Assembly (NCBI GenBank): GCA_903885895.1
Contig: CAISKC010000233.1
Location: forward strand, 1 to 6,999
DNA: 6,999 nucleotides
Source of the DNA: an uncultured Legionella sp.
GTDB lineage: Bacteria; Pseudomonadota; Gammaproteobacteria; Legionellales; Legionellaceae
Direction: 5' to 3'
The position numbers and the translations under genes are program-made. Of the stretch, positions 1-5,596 are shown one piece after another. The notes beneath the pieces were generated by a model. The model was not told the DNA's origin and did not search any database. It was given only the letters and a program-made list of their open reading frames with translations. Each line of letters starts with the position of its first letter. The stretch's first letter is position 1.

Positions 1-92
1 TATTCAATGAAATTATTGCTTCATTTATTGATGCGTTCATTCAAGACAAAGAGCATTTGAATCCTAAATTTCAAGCTGCTGTCAATGCGTAA
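1..92 (+). CDS. 3' end of an unidentified gene (partial)
   Basis: An open frame runs from the left edge of the window to a TAA at 90-92 and encodes the last 29 residues of a protein whose start lies outside. The tail reads FNEIIASFIDAFIQDKEHLN and then continues to a final AAVNA. It looks like an amphipathic C-terminal helix with a short polar end, and the family cannot be named from so little sequence. The next gene begins 26 bases downstream on the same strand with no terminator-like hairpin between, so it may be the head of the same transcript. The call rests on reading frame, codon character and the close downstream gene only. Confidence 0.5.
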   Translation, partial: FNEIIASFIDAFIQDKEHLNPKFQAAVNA

Positions 93-118
93 CTTCTATT
101 AATAATGTTTGTTTAGTT

Positions 119-427
119 ATGTTATCGCAAAAATTTGAACAGTTTTGGTCAATTTATCCTAAACCCTATAACAAAACTAAAACATGGGAAGTATTTAAAC
201 GCTTAAATCCCAATGATGAATTATTTGATGATATGATGAGGGCTCTTCATGAGCAGATTTATTGTTATCGAGAGCATCAACAATTAGGATTTTGGGTCCC
301 ACATTGGAGATATCCGGCCAATTGGCTGATTCAGCAAGGTTGGAAAGATGAGCTGATTAACTATTTAAAAACAAACATTAACAATCATCAAGATAGGCCA
401 ATAACTGATAAATCATGTGAGGATTAA
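119..427 (+). CDS. Small protein resembling the C-terminal domain of phage-type replication initiators
   Basis: The product is 102 residues long, cytoplasmic, with no signal peptide or membrane segment. Residues 6-16 (FEQFWSIYPKP) and 66-78 (PANWLIQQGWKDE) bracket a helical stretch. This FxxFWxxYPxK ... PxxWLxxxxWxDE layout is typical of the C-terminal domain of many phage and prophage replication initiation proteins (lambda O/DnaD/DnaT-like), where it follows a winged-helix DNA-binding domain. Here that N-terminal part is missing, so the gene is either a stand-alone domain or a remnant of a longer one. A role in DNA replication or helicase-loader contact is inferred from the family pattern. 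The ATG at 119 has no convincing Shine-Dalgarno sequence, but the only earlier nearby ATG (105) is out of frame and closes at once. The stop is two bases before the next start, which implies co-transcription. The domain resemblance is from memory of the pattern and was not searched. Confidence 0.7.
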   Translation: MLSQKFEQFWSIYPKPYNKTKTWEVFKRLNPNDELFDDMMRALHEQIYCYREHQQLGFWVPHWRYPANWLIQQGWKDELINYLKTNINNHQDRPITDKSCED

Positions 428-429
428 AT

Positions 430-812
430 ATGCTACCGAAAAATGCCTCTTTGCGTCATGTGGCTCTTGCCGTAAATAAGATGGATGAGTGCGAAGAATT
501 TTATAACATGCTGGGTATGGCAACTGAGCTTAGAACAAAAGATTACGTTTATTTATCAGGACATGGTATCTCTTTGCATCGTATCGAGGAGTCGTTTTCA
601 AGTGCGCAACGCTTAGAGCATATTGGCTTTGCCTTAGACTCTATCTCTTCTGTAGATGCGCTTTATGACAAAATGAAATCTACGAAAATCATCATACTTA
701 ACCCACCAAAAACCTTTGGCATGGTACTCATTCATTTAGTGTCAGCGATCCCGATGGAATTGAGATAGAATTTACTTACCATCCAACAATGTGGGAAAAA
801 CATGACAACTAA
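430..812 (+). pseudogene. VOC-superfamily (glyoxalase/bleomycin-resistance fold) protein, frameshifted
   Basis: From ATG 430, with a good Shine-Dalgarno (GAGGA, 419-423), the frame encodes a VOC protein. It has LRHVALAV at residues 8-15, a second half beginning EHIGFALD at 63-70, and candidate metal ligands H10 and H64. The unshifted frame ends at 768 with a tail unlike the family (GMVLIHLVSAIPMELR). In the neighbouring frame, positions 717-812 read WHGTHSFSVSDPDGIEIEF and then TYHPTMWEKHDN before TAA. This is the expected VOC C-terminus, with the SDPDG turn and the ligand Glu of IEIEF. The two frames join if one T is missing from the T-run at 715-717. The restored protein would be 127 residues, a normal VOC length, and its stop would overlap the next ATG by 11 bases. 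As written the gene loses its last strand and a metal ligand, so it is probably inactive unless this is a sequencing error. VOC proteins cover glyoxalases, dioxygenases and drug-binding proteins; the substrate is unknown. Confidence 0.85.
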
Positions 813-1239
813 AATTTCATTTGTGAAGAAACTTTCCGAAAAAACTTTGAAAAAAATGGAGGATGGACTGAAAGAGTACGAACTTAGTCATGGCATTCAC
901 GTTGATTATACTCCTTTTGCTTTTGAACTTTATGACGAAAGTGGTGCGCTGATCGGCGTGTTAGACGCATTTTCCTCTTATTCATCGATTCATATCAGGG
1001 ATCTATGGATTGACAAAGCCTATCGTGGGAAAGGATATGGCAAGCAACTAATCTCCGCGCTTGAACGGCATTTTCAAGGCAAAGGATTTAATAACATCAA
1101 TACGGTATCTTGTGCATTTCAAGCGCCTGACTTTTACAAAAAATGCGGATTTCAGGTCGAATTTATACGAGAGAATATTGACAATCCAAAGCTTACAATG
1201 ACGGGCTTTGTGAAATTTTTTGATGCCAGACTTGTATGA
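802..1239 (+). CDS. GNAT-family N-acetyltransferase (first of two)
   Basis: The product is 145 residues, the usual size of a single-domain GNAT enzyme, which transfers acetyl from acetyl-CoA to an amine. The core strand IRDLWIDKAYRGKGYG spans residues 65-80. It contains the R-G-K-G-Y-G pyrophosphate-binding loop (75-80) of motif A, followed by the helix KQLISALERH. Motif B is seen as FQAPDFYKKCGF (106-117), where the Tyr at 112 is in the position often used as general acid. The protein is soluble and has no export signal. The ATG at 802 sits inside the end of the restored VOC gene (11-base overlap) and is preceded by a GTGGGA Shine-Dalgarno-like sequence at 791-796. Its stop overlaps the start of the next acetyltransferase. 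The acceptor could be a small-molecule amine, an antibiotic or a protein N-terminus; sequence alone does not decide. Confidence 0.9.
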   Translation: MTTKISFVKKLSEKTLKKMEDGLKEYELSHGIHVDYTPFAFELYDESGALIGVLDAFSSYSSIHIRDLWIDKAYRGKGYGKQLISALERHFQGKGFNNINTVSCAFQAPDFYKKCGFQVEFIRENIDNPKLTMTGFVKFFDARLV

Positions 1240-1700
1240 TTCAAATTGACCTTCTAAAAAAACATCCACACGCCATACCAGCGCTTGCAAGCATTTGGTG
1301 TGAGGTTCTAGGTAAAATCTGGATGCCGGAGGTTGGCATTGAAGAAAGTAAGTCTTTGTATTATGAAGAGCTGAAACAAAATATGCCACTTACTTATATC
1401 GCACTGTATGATGAGATACCAGTGGGTTCATGTACTCTTGAATTACATGGGGGTATTCGTCCAGATCTAAAACCTTGGATAGGTGATTTGGTGATTACTC
1501 CAAACTATCAAAACAAAGGGATCGGCAAAATGCTACTTGATACTACAATCAAGAAAGCAAAAGAGCTTGATTTTGATAAAATTTACTTGTTCACTTTCGA
1601 TCCCGCGATACCAAAGTATTATCAACGCCTTGGCTGGAAAAAAATCGGCATGGATGAGTTTAAGGCTAAACCTGTAACGGTGATGGAAAGATGGATATGA
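1236..1700 (+). CDS. GNAT-family N-acetyltransferase (second of two)
   Basis: This is a 154-residue single-domain GNAT protein. Motif A is WIGDLVITPNYQNKGIGKML (81-100), with the Q-N-K-G-I-G acetyl-CoA loop at 92-97. Motif B is IPKYYQRLGW (125-134), with Tyr 128/129 as candidate general acid. The region around HGGIRPDLKPW (71-81) probably forms part of the acceptor pocket. It differs clearly from the preceding GNAT outside the cofactor loop, so the two are not a recent tandem duplication and probably act on different substrates. The ATG overlaps the upstream stop as ATGA (1236-1239) and there is no good Shine-Dalgarno of its own, so translation is probably coupled. The product should be cytosolic. 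Family assignment is firm and the substrate unknown. Confidence 0.9.
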   Translation: MIQIDLLKKHPHAIPALASIWCEVLGKIWMPEVGIEESKSLYYEELKQNMPLTYIALYDEIPVGSCTLELHGGIRPDLKPWIGDLVITPNYQNKGIGKMLLDTTIKKAKELDFDKIYLFTFDPAIPKYYQRLGWKKIGMDEFKAKPVTVMERWI

Positions 1701-1735
1701 GCAACACGCTAATCAACTTGTTAAAGTCAACATAG
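1697..1735 (+). other. 12-codon ORF overlapping the GNAT stop; possible coupling element or gene remnant
   Basis: An ATG at 1697-1699 overlaps the stop of the second acetyltransferase (1698-1700) and opens a 12-codon frame, MSNTLINLLKST, closed by TAG at 1733-1735. The methyltransferase starts 11 bases later. The overlap resembles the other translational-coupling junctions in this string, so ribosomes could continue to just before the methyltransferase start. It could equally be chance, or the remnant of a lost gene start. No conserved sequence supports a functional peptide. Confidence 0.15.
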
Positions 1736-1746
1736 GCAATCATTTC

Positions 1747-2394
1747 ATGAGTCAATTTAACGATAAAATTAAAACCGGTTACGACAACATTGCCGACATC
1801 TGGTTTGAAAAAAGAGAATGGTATATAGAGCAGCCATCCATTGATGCGGCGATTGCTCATTTAGCTGAAGGTGCTACGATTCTTGATGTGGGATGTGGTT
1901 CTGGCAAGCCCATCGCGACATACCTTGTTGAAAAAGGATTCGATGTTTATGGCCTTGATATTTCACCTAGGTTTCTCAAATATGCCGAACGAGTTATTTC
2001 AAAAGAAAAGCTATTTCAAGCTGATATTTGTGATTTTAAAACCAACCTTCGTTTTGATGCGATTGTATGTTGGTTTGCTCTTTTTCATGTTCATGCCGAT
2101 AAGCATCTTGAGATATTGAAAAAATTTCATTCCTTCCTCAAACCCAAAGGCATTCTGCTTATGACATTTGCGGACACGAGTCACCCCGTTGATGGCCATC
2201 ATACTGTCATTGATGAATACACGATTGAATCAGAGATGTTTGGTGAGCGTTTTTGTCACAGTGGACGACCTGCTGCAATAAATACATTTTTAGTTCAGCA
2301 AGCAGGATTCGATATACTTTTTGATAAAATTGATCAACCTGGAAACCAAGTGGTTTTGGCAAAAATAAGTGAGTCTGTGATGAATGCGCGATGA
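1747..2394 (+). CDS. Class I SAM-dependent methyltransferase
   Basis: The product is 215 residues with the Rossmann-like methyltransferase core in order. Motif I is ATILDVGCGSG (43-53), which binds S-adenosylmethionine. The acidic residue ending strand 2 is D71 in VYGLDIS. Next come FQADICDF (90-97), motif II FDAIVCWFALFHV (103-115) and motif III LKPKGILLMTF (131-141). The C-terminal part, including the HSGRPAAINTFLVQQAGF stretch (171-188), would shape the acceptor site. The layout matches the large Methyltransf_11/25-type group that methylates small molecules, but a precise substrate cannot be named. It is soluble and cytosolic. The ATG at 1747 is the first usable start in this frame after a stop at 1681 and has only a weak AGG upstream (1734-1736). 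It is the last clear gene of the left string and probably belongs to its operon despite the 46-base gap. Confidence 0.9.
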   Translation: MSQFNDKIKTGYDNIADIWFEKREWYIEQPSIDAAIAHLAEGATILDVGCGSGKPIATYLVEKGFDVYGLDISPRFLKYAERVISKEKLFQADICDFKTNLRFDAIVCWFALFHVHADKHLEILKKFHSFLKPKGILLMTFADTSHPVDGHHTVIDEYTIESEMFGERFCHSGRPAAINTFLVQQAGFDILFDKIDQPGNQVVLAKISESVMNAR

Positions 2395-2513
2395 AAAATC
2401 ATGATGAAGTCAGTGGTTTTATTGAGTGTATCTTATTGAAAATTAATATTTTTTATCTCGATAAACGCTCATCACTTTCGTTCATCATGAACTCATCGGT
2501 GTTTTTATCATAA
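2391..2513 (+). CDS. Possible small ORF of 40 codons overlapping the methyltransferase stop
   Basis: An ATG at 2391-2393 overlaps the methyltransferase TGA as ATGA and opens a frame closed by TAA at 2511-2513. It begins MKNHDEVSGFIECILLKINI and ends FIMNSSVFLS. It shows no recognisable domain, and the central ECILLKINIFYL is hydrophobic but short for a membrane span. The same 4-base overlap joins the two acetyltransferases, which makes a coupled gene or the decayed start of a lost sixth gene plausible. The AT-richness makes a chance frame of this length quite possible. The 3' part coincides with the palindrome at 2501-2517. Confidence 0.25.
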   Translation: MKNHDEVSGFIECILLKINIFYLDKRSSLSFIMNSSVFLS

Positions 2514-2517
2514 AAAC
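2501..2517. repeat. Perfect 17-base palindrome
   Basis: GTTTTTAT, a central C, and ATAAAAAC form an exact inverted repeat of 8+1+8. As RNA it would fold as a 6-bp stem with a 5-base loop (GTTTTT ATCAT AAAAAC). That stem is AT-rich and not followed by a U-run, so it is a poor intrinsic terminator. As DNA it is a plausible dimeric regulator site. It lies at the end of the 40-codon ORF and about 280 bases before the next gene. Confidence 0.4.
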
Positions 2518-2550
2518 CAAGTTAAAATCAAAATAATTTATTATATATCA

Positions 2551-2604
2551 ATGGGTTGTATTATGTCGGCAATCCGACGAAAGGTGTGTGCTGTTGCCGC
2601 TTAA
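2551..2604 (+). other. GC-richer island: 17-codon ORF overlapping two mutually exclusive hairpins
   Basis: Two stems compete for the same bases. One is GTCGG (2565-2569) with CCGAC (2574-2578) around a 4-base loop. The other is CGGCAA (2567-2572) with TTGCCG (2594-2599) around a 21-base loop. The same stretch is open as a 17-codon frame, MGCIMSAIRRKVCAVAA, from ATG 2551 to TAA 2604. No Shine-Dalgarno precedes it. The island stands out against AT-rich flanks. A leader peptide with attenuation, a small RNA, or a recombination-site remnant are all possible, and nothing here matches a riboswitch class I recognise. Confidence 0.25.
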
Positions 2605-2690
2605 TATATCCATTTTAATTATTATTTTTATTCTCTATTGTATTGAAAAACTTCATCTACTTTGAGCGCATTCACTATTGTTGTTGCGCG

Positions 2691-2726
2691 TTGTGACAGA
2701 ATAGTAATTCCAATAAGAGATCACAA
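2691..2726. promoter_or_regulatory. Inverted repeat TTGTGA ... TCACAA, possible operator
   Basis: TTGTGA (2691-2696) and TCACAA (2721-2726) are exact inverted copies separated by 24 bases, roughly 70-100 bases before the primase-helicase-nuclease start. The half-sites resemble CRP-like TGTGA/TCACA arms, but the known spacing for that family is six bases, so a standard CRP site is not supported. Looping or two separate half-sites are possible; chance cannot be excluded. Confidence 0.2.
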
Positions 2727-2732
2727 AATTAG

Positions 2733-2752
2733 TTCATTATTTTTTAAATGAA
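2733..2752. promoter_or_regulatory. 20-base dyad TTCATT-N8-AATGAA, possible operator
   Basis: TTCATT (2733-2738) and AATGAA (2747-2752) are exact inverted arms around an 8-base A/T centre. The dyad sits immediately upstream of the candidate -10 box at 2761, covering where a -35 region would lie. This is a suitable position for a repressor that silences the downstream gene. No regulator gene is in the window, so the binding protein is unknown. Confidence 0.25.
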
Positions 2753-2760
2753 TCTTGAGT

Positions 2761-2766
2761 TATACT
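2761..2766 (+). promoter_or_regulatory. Candidate -10 box for the primase-helicase-nuclease gene
   Basis: TATACT matches five of six bases of the sigma-70 -10 consensus and lies 28 bases before the ATG at 2795. It would give a transcript start near 2773 and a short leader. The -35 position at 17-base spacing (2738-2743, TATTTT) is poor, so the promoter would be weak or activator-dependent. Another candidate, TTGAGT at 2755-2760 as -35, lacks a well-spaced -10. This is a guess from motif and position only. Confidence 0.3.
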
Positions 2767-2794
2767 TAACCACTTAATAATTGGCTGAAATTCA

Positions 2795-5560
2795 ATGGTT
2801 AACCAGCATTCCTCAACAGCAGAAAAGATAACCTTATTTCAGTCACTATTTCGTGGTCGATCTGATGTTTATCCTCGTCGGTTTCAAAACAGAAAAACGC
2901 TTAAATCAGGATATGCACCCGCTTGTAAAAATGAATGGGTAAGAAACATCTGTCAGAAGCCCCGTATCAAATGTATGGATTGCCAACACCGACAATTCAT
3001 ACCCGTAGATGATGAAGTGGTTTATTGGCATTTACAAGGTCATAACCAAAAGGGTGATGATTTTGTCATGGGTATTTATCCCATGCTGTTGGATGAAACC
3101 TGTTATTTGCTTGCAGCTGATTTTGATAAAGCAAACTGGGAGCATGATGCGGTTGCTTTCTTGAAAACCTGTCATCAAAAGAATTTGCCGGCGGTATTGG
3201 AGCGATCTCAGTCAGGAAAAGGTGCGCATGTTTGGTTGTTTTTTGAGGAGTCCATTTCGGCAGCCCTTGCAAGAAAATTAGGTGCGTCCATCCTAACAGA
3301 AACTATGGAATCGAATCCTGGGGTTGGTCTAGACTCTTATGATCGATTTTTCCCTAACCAAGATACTTTGCCCCGTGGTGGCTTCGGTAATTTAATTGCA
3401 CTACCTCTGCAAAAATCAGCACGTAATGCAGGTAATAGTGTATTTATCGATGATCAATTGCAAGTGATTGAAGATCAATGGGCTTATCTTGCAGACATTA
3501 AAAAAATAACGCGTTTTGAAGTGGAACAACTGGTTGGTGAGGCAGAGGCTAAAGGACGTGTTGTTGGTATCCGATTAGAAATTGTTGAAGAAGAAAATAG
3601 AACACCTTGGAAGCCACCGGTACCCCTACCGATTATTGATGTATTACCTAAAACACTACATTTAGTTATCAGCAATGAGATTTTTATTGAAAAAGAAGTA
3701 CTGCCATCACCGTTATTAAATCGATTAATTCGCATTGCAGCTTTTCAAAATCCTGATTTTTATAAAGCCCAAGCCATGCGATTACCGGTTTATGATAAAC
3801 CACGGATTATTGGGTGCGCTCAGGATTATTCTCATCATATTGGATTACCCCGGGGTTGTTTTGGTGATATTGTAAAATTACTTCGTGAATTAAAAATTAA
3901 ATATACTGTTCAAGAAGAGGTGTTTGCTGGAACACCACTCGATATCCAATTTTGCGGTGAATTAAGACCTGAACAACAACTTGCTGTTGACGCCTTAATC
4001 AACTCAGACATTGGCGTACTTTCTGCAACGACAGCGTTTGGTAAAACGGTGGTTGCAGCTTGGATGATTGCTAAACGGCAAGTGAATACATTAATCATTG
4101 TCCATACTAAGCAATTGCAAGATCAATGGGTAGAACGATTACAAACATTTCTTGGAATCTCTGCAAAGAAAATTGGTCGATTTGGTAGCGGGCGCAAGAA
4201 AATAACCGGATTTATCGATATTGCATTAATTCAAAGCCTCACTAAACATACTGATGTTGTGACCATGATTTCTCAGTATGGTTATGTGATTGTTGATGAA
4301 TGTCATCATATACCTTCTGTGAGTTTTGACAATATCATCCGCCAAGTCAAAGCCAAATTTATTACTGGATTATCAGCCACATTGGTTCGCAAAGATGGTC
4401 GTCATCCTATTATCATGATGCGATGTGGTCCCATTCTTCATCGGGTCAATGCCAAAGATCAAGCCAATGTTCGTCCCTTTGATCATTATGTTTTTGTGCG
4501 TCCGACGAGTTTTCAGCCTTATAAACAAAGCAATGAAAATTTGCGTATTCAATTTCAAGATTTATATGAAGAATTGATTCATGATACGTATCGCAATCAG
4601 ATGATTTGTAATGATGTTGTTCATGCAGTTAAAAAAGGACGTTCACCTATTATTTTAACTGAACGAAACGAGCATCTTGATGTATTGCATCAGCAATTGG
4701 TTTCTCAGGTTCAGCACTTAATTGTGCTTAAAGGGGGATTGAGCGCTAAAGATATGAAGCAAGCTATTTTGCAATTAACGTTGATTCCACTTAATGAAGA
4801 GCGCGTTATCCTTGCAACAGGGCGATTTGTTGGAGAAGGATTCGATGATGCACGTTTAGATACGTTATTTATGACATTACCCATTTCTTGGAAAGGTACT
4901 ATTGCGCAGTACGTTGATCGGCTCCATCGATTGCATGATTCAAAAAAAGAAGTCCATGTGTATGATTATGCGGATTTTGCAGTACCTATGCTTGATCGTA
5001 TGTTTCAGCGTCGCTCTAACGCGTATGAGTCTGTTGGTTATAGAATCATACAACCTGCGAGCGCTTATCCTGGGTGGCCAACGGATATTGTTCTTCCAGC
5101 TGAACCACTTTGGAAAAATGATTATGGCAGTACGATTAGACGCTTGGTTGCAGATGGTGTTGATAACCCTCTAGCACAATTATTTGCAGATGTGGCAATT
5201 TTAGAAAATGATCAAATTGATCGTGCACGAAGCCTAATTGAAGCATTCTTGTTTTATCGCCTGGAAACATTATCGGAGACTAAGGGGCGATTTCAATTAA
5301 ATCATGTGTTAACGATTCCGTTTGATGGATTAGGTGGTATGGAAGTGGATCTCATTTGTATGGATGCACGGGTTGCGATTGAAATAGATGGAGTTCAACA
5401 TCTGTCATCCAAAGAAGCCTATCGCACAGACAGGCGCAAAGACTTGTTATTGCAAGAGCATGGCTATATGATTTTGCGTTTCTTGGCTTCCGATGTTAGT
5501 AAACGACTGGATGTAGTTCTGGATACCATTTTACGCGTACTGATCAAAAATAAATTATGA
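2795..5560 (+). CDS. TOTE-type primase (AEP) - SF2 helicase - DUF559/Vsr-like nuclease fusion
   Basis: This 921-residue cytosolic protein has three parts. Residues 1-245 match the TOTE conflict-system AEP domain. They begin KITLFQSLFRGRSDVYPRRF (11-30) and have a Cys set that may bind zinc (C44, C53, C60, C63). The catalytic motif LAADFDK carries D109 and D111, the S-x-H-like GKGAHVWLFF carries H145, and SYDRFFPNQDTLPRGGFGN (181-199) leads into NLIALPLQ. Residues ~388-730 are an SF2 helicase with LRPEQQ (389-394), motif I ATTAFGKT (411-418, K417), motif II DECHH (501-505), motif III GLSATL (525-530), motif V ATGRFVGEGFD (674-684) and motif VI QYVDRLHR (705-712). Residues ~810-915 are a PD-(D/E)XK nuclease, with EVDLI (850-854), VAIEIDGVQHL (860-870) and GYMILRFLASDV (890-901). 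D852, E863 and D865 are likely metal ligands. Its expected role is recognising, unwinding and cutting foreign or mobile DNA, inferred from the domains. The start fits the family N-terminus. Two consensus departures (A414, D708) are noted separately. Confidence 0.93.
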   Translation: MVNQHSSTAEKITLFQSLFRGRSDVYPRRFQNRKTLKSGYAPACKNEWVRNICQKPRIKCMDCQHRQFIPVDDEVVYWHLQGHNQKGDDFVMGIYPMLLDETCYLLAADFDKANWEHDAVAFLKTCHQKNLPAVLERSQSGKGAHVWLFFEESISAALARKLGASILTETMESNPGVGLDSYDRFFPNQDTLPRGGFGNLIALPLQKSARNAGNSVFIDDQLQVIEDQWAYLADIKKITRFEVEQLVGEAEAKGRVVGIRLEIVEEENRTPWKPPVPLPIIDVLPKTLHLVISNEIFIEKEVLPSPLLNRLIRIAAFQNPDFYKAQAMRLPVYDKPRIIGCAQDYSHHIGLPRGCFGDIVKLLRELKIKYTVQEEVFAGTPLDIQFCGELRPEQQLAVDALINSDIGVLSATTAFGKTVVAAWMIAKRQVNTLIIVHTKQLQDQWVERLQTFLGISAKKIGRFGSGRKKITGFIDIALIQSLTKHTDVVTMISQYGYVIVDECHHIPSVSFDNIIRQVKAKFITGLSATLVRKDGRHPIIMMRCGPILHRVNAKDQANVRPFDHYVFVRPTSFQPYKQSNENLRIQFQDLYEELIHDTYRNQMICNDVVHAVKKGRSPIILTERNEHLDVLHQQLVSQVQHLIVLKGGLSAKDMKQAILQLTLIPLNEERVILATGRFVGEGFDDARLDTLFMTLPISWKGTIAQYVDRLHRLHDSKKEVHVYDYADFAVPMLDRMFQRRSNAYESVGYRIIQPASAYPGWPTDIVLPAEPLWKNDYGSTIRRLVADGVDNPLAQLFADVAILENDQIDRARSLIEAFLFYRLETLSETKGRFQLNHVLTIPFDGLGGMEVDLICMDARVAIEIDGVQHLSSKEAYRTDRRKDLLLQEHGYMILRFLASDVSKRLDVVLDTILRVLIKNKL

Positions 5561-5587
5561 TTTACATGATGTTGAATAGTTCTCTAT

Positions 5588-5592
5588 GGAGG
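5588..5592 (+). promoter_or_regulatory. Strong ribosome binding site fixing the lytic transglycosylase start
   Basis: GGAGG lies four bases (AAAT) before the ATG at 5597. It is the best Shine-Dalgarno in the window, and none of the other starts has such a complete core. It decides the start at 5597 over the out-of-frame ATG at 5586 and implies efficient translation of the peptidoglycan hydrolase. No promoter-like sequence is evident in the 36-base gap after the preceding stop, so read-through from the upstream gene is likely. Confidence 0.6.
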
Positions 5593-5596
5593 AAAT

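Larger units (their letters stand above)
2395..2794. other. 400-base AT-rich intergenic region with several dyads and no firm gene
   Basis: Between the methyltransferase and the primase-helicase-nuclease gene neither strand has a convincing gene beyond the 40-codon ORF at its left edge. What it holds, left to right: a 9-base inverted pair (CATGATGAA 2400-2408 with TTCATCATG 2481-2489), a 17-base palindrome (2501-2517), a GC-richer island with alternative hairpins (2551-2604), an AT-rich stretch, an ACTATT/AATAGT pair (2674-2679 and 2700-2705), a TTGTGA/TCACAA pair (2691-2696 and 2721-2726), a TTCATT/AATGAA dyad (2733-2752), and a TATACT box (2761-2766). No strong GC stem with a U-run, the mark of an intrinsic terminator, is seen. 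It most likely carries the promoter and control of the right block. Confidence 0.6.

Noticed and set aside
1048..1389. 113-codon frame on the minus strand
   Set aside because: It runs antisense across the two acetyltransferases, whose motifs and ATGA overlap are clear; it has no recognisable domain and is a shadow frame.
1697..1746. Integron attC site or cassette boundary
   Set aside because: The small enzyme genes are the kind found in cassettes, but upstream junctions overlap and no paired RYYYAAC/GTTRRRY core sites are seen.
1666..1860. 64-codon minus-strand frame across the start of the methyltransferase
   Set aside because: It is antisense to the methyltransferase N-terminus and has no motif or supporting start signal.
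2498..2520. Intrinsic terminator of the left operon
   Set aside because: The stem is only six A/T-rich pairs topped by one G-C and is followed by CCAAGTT, not a U-run.
2691..2726. CRP site
   Set aside because: The arms TTGTGA/TCACAA look CRP-like, but the spacer is 24 bases instead of six, so only a generic inverted repeat is reported.
4902..5174. 90-codon + strand frame inside the helicase gene
   Set aside because: It overlaps helicase motif VI and the following segment in a different frame; its hydrophobic run is an artefact of the shifted reading of a conserved domain.
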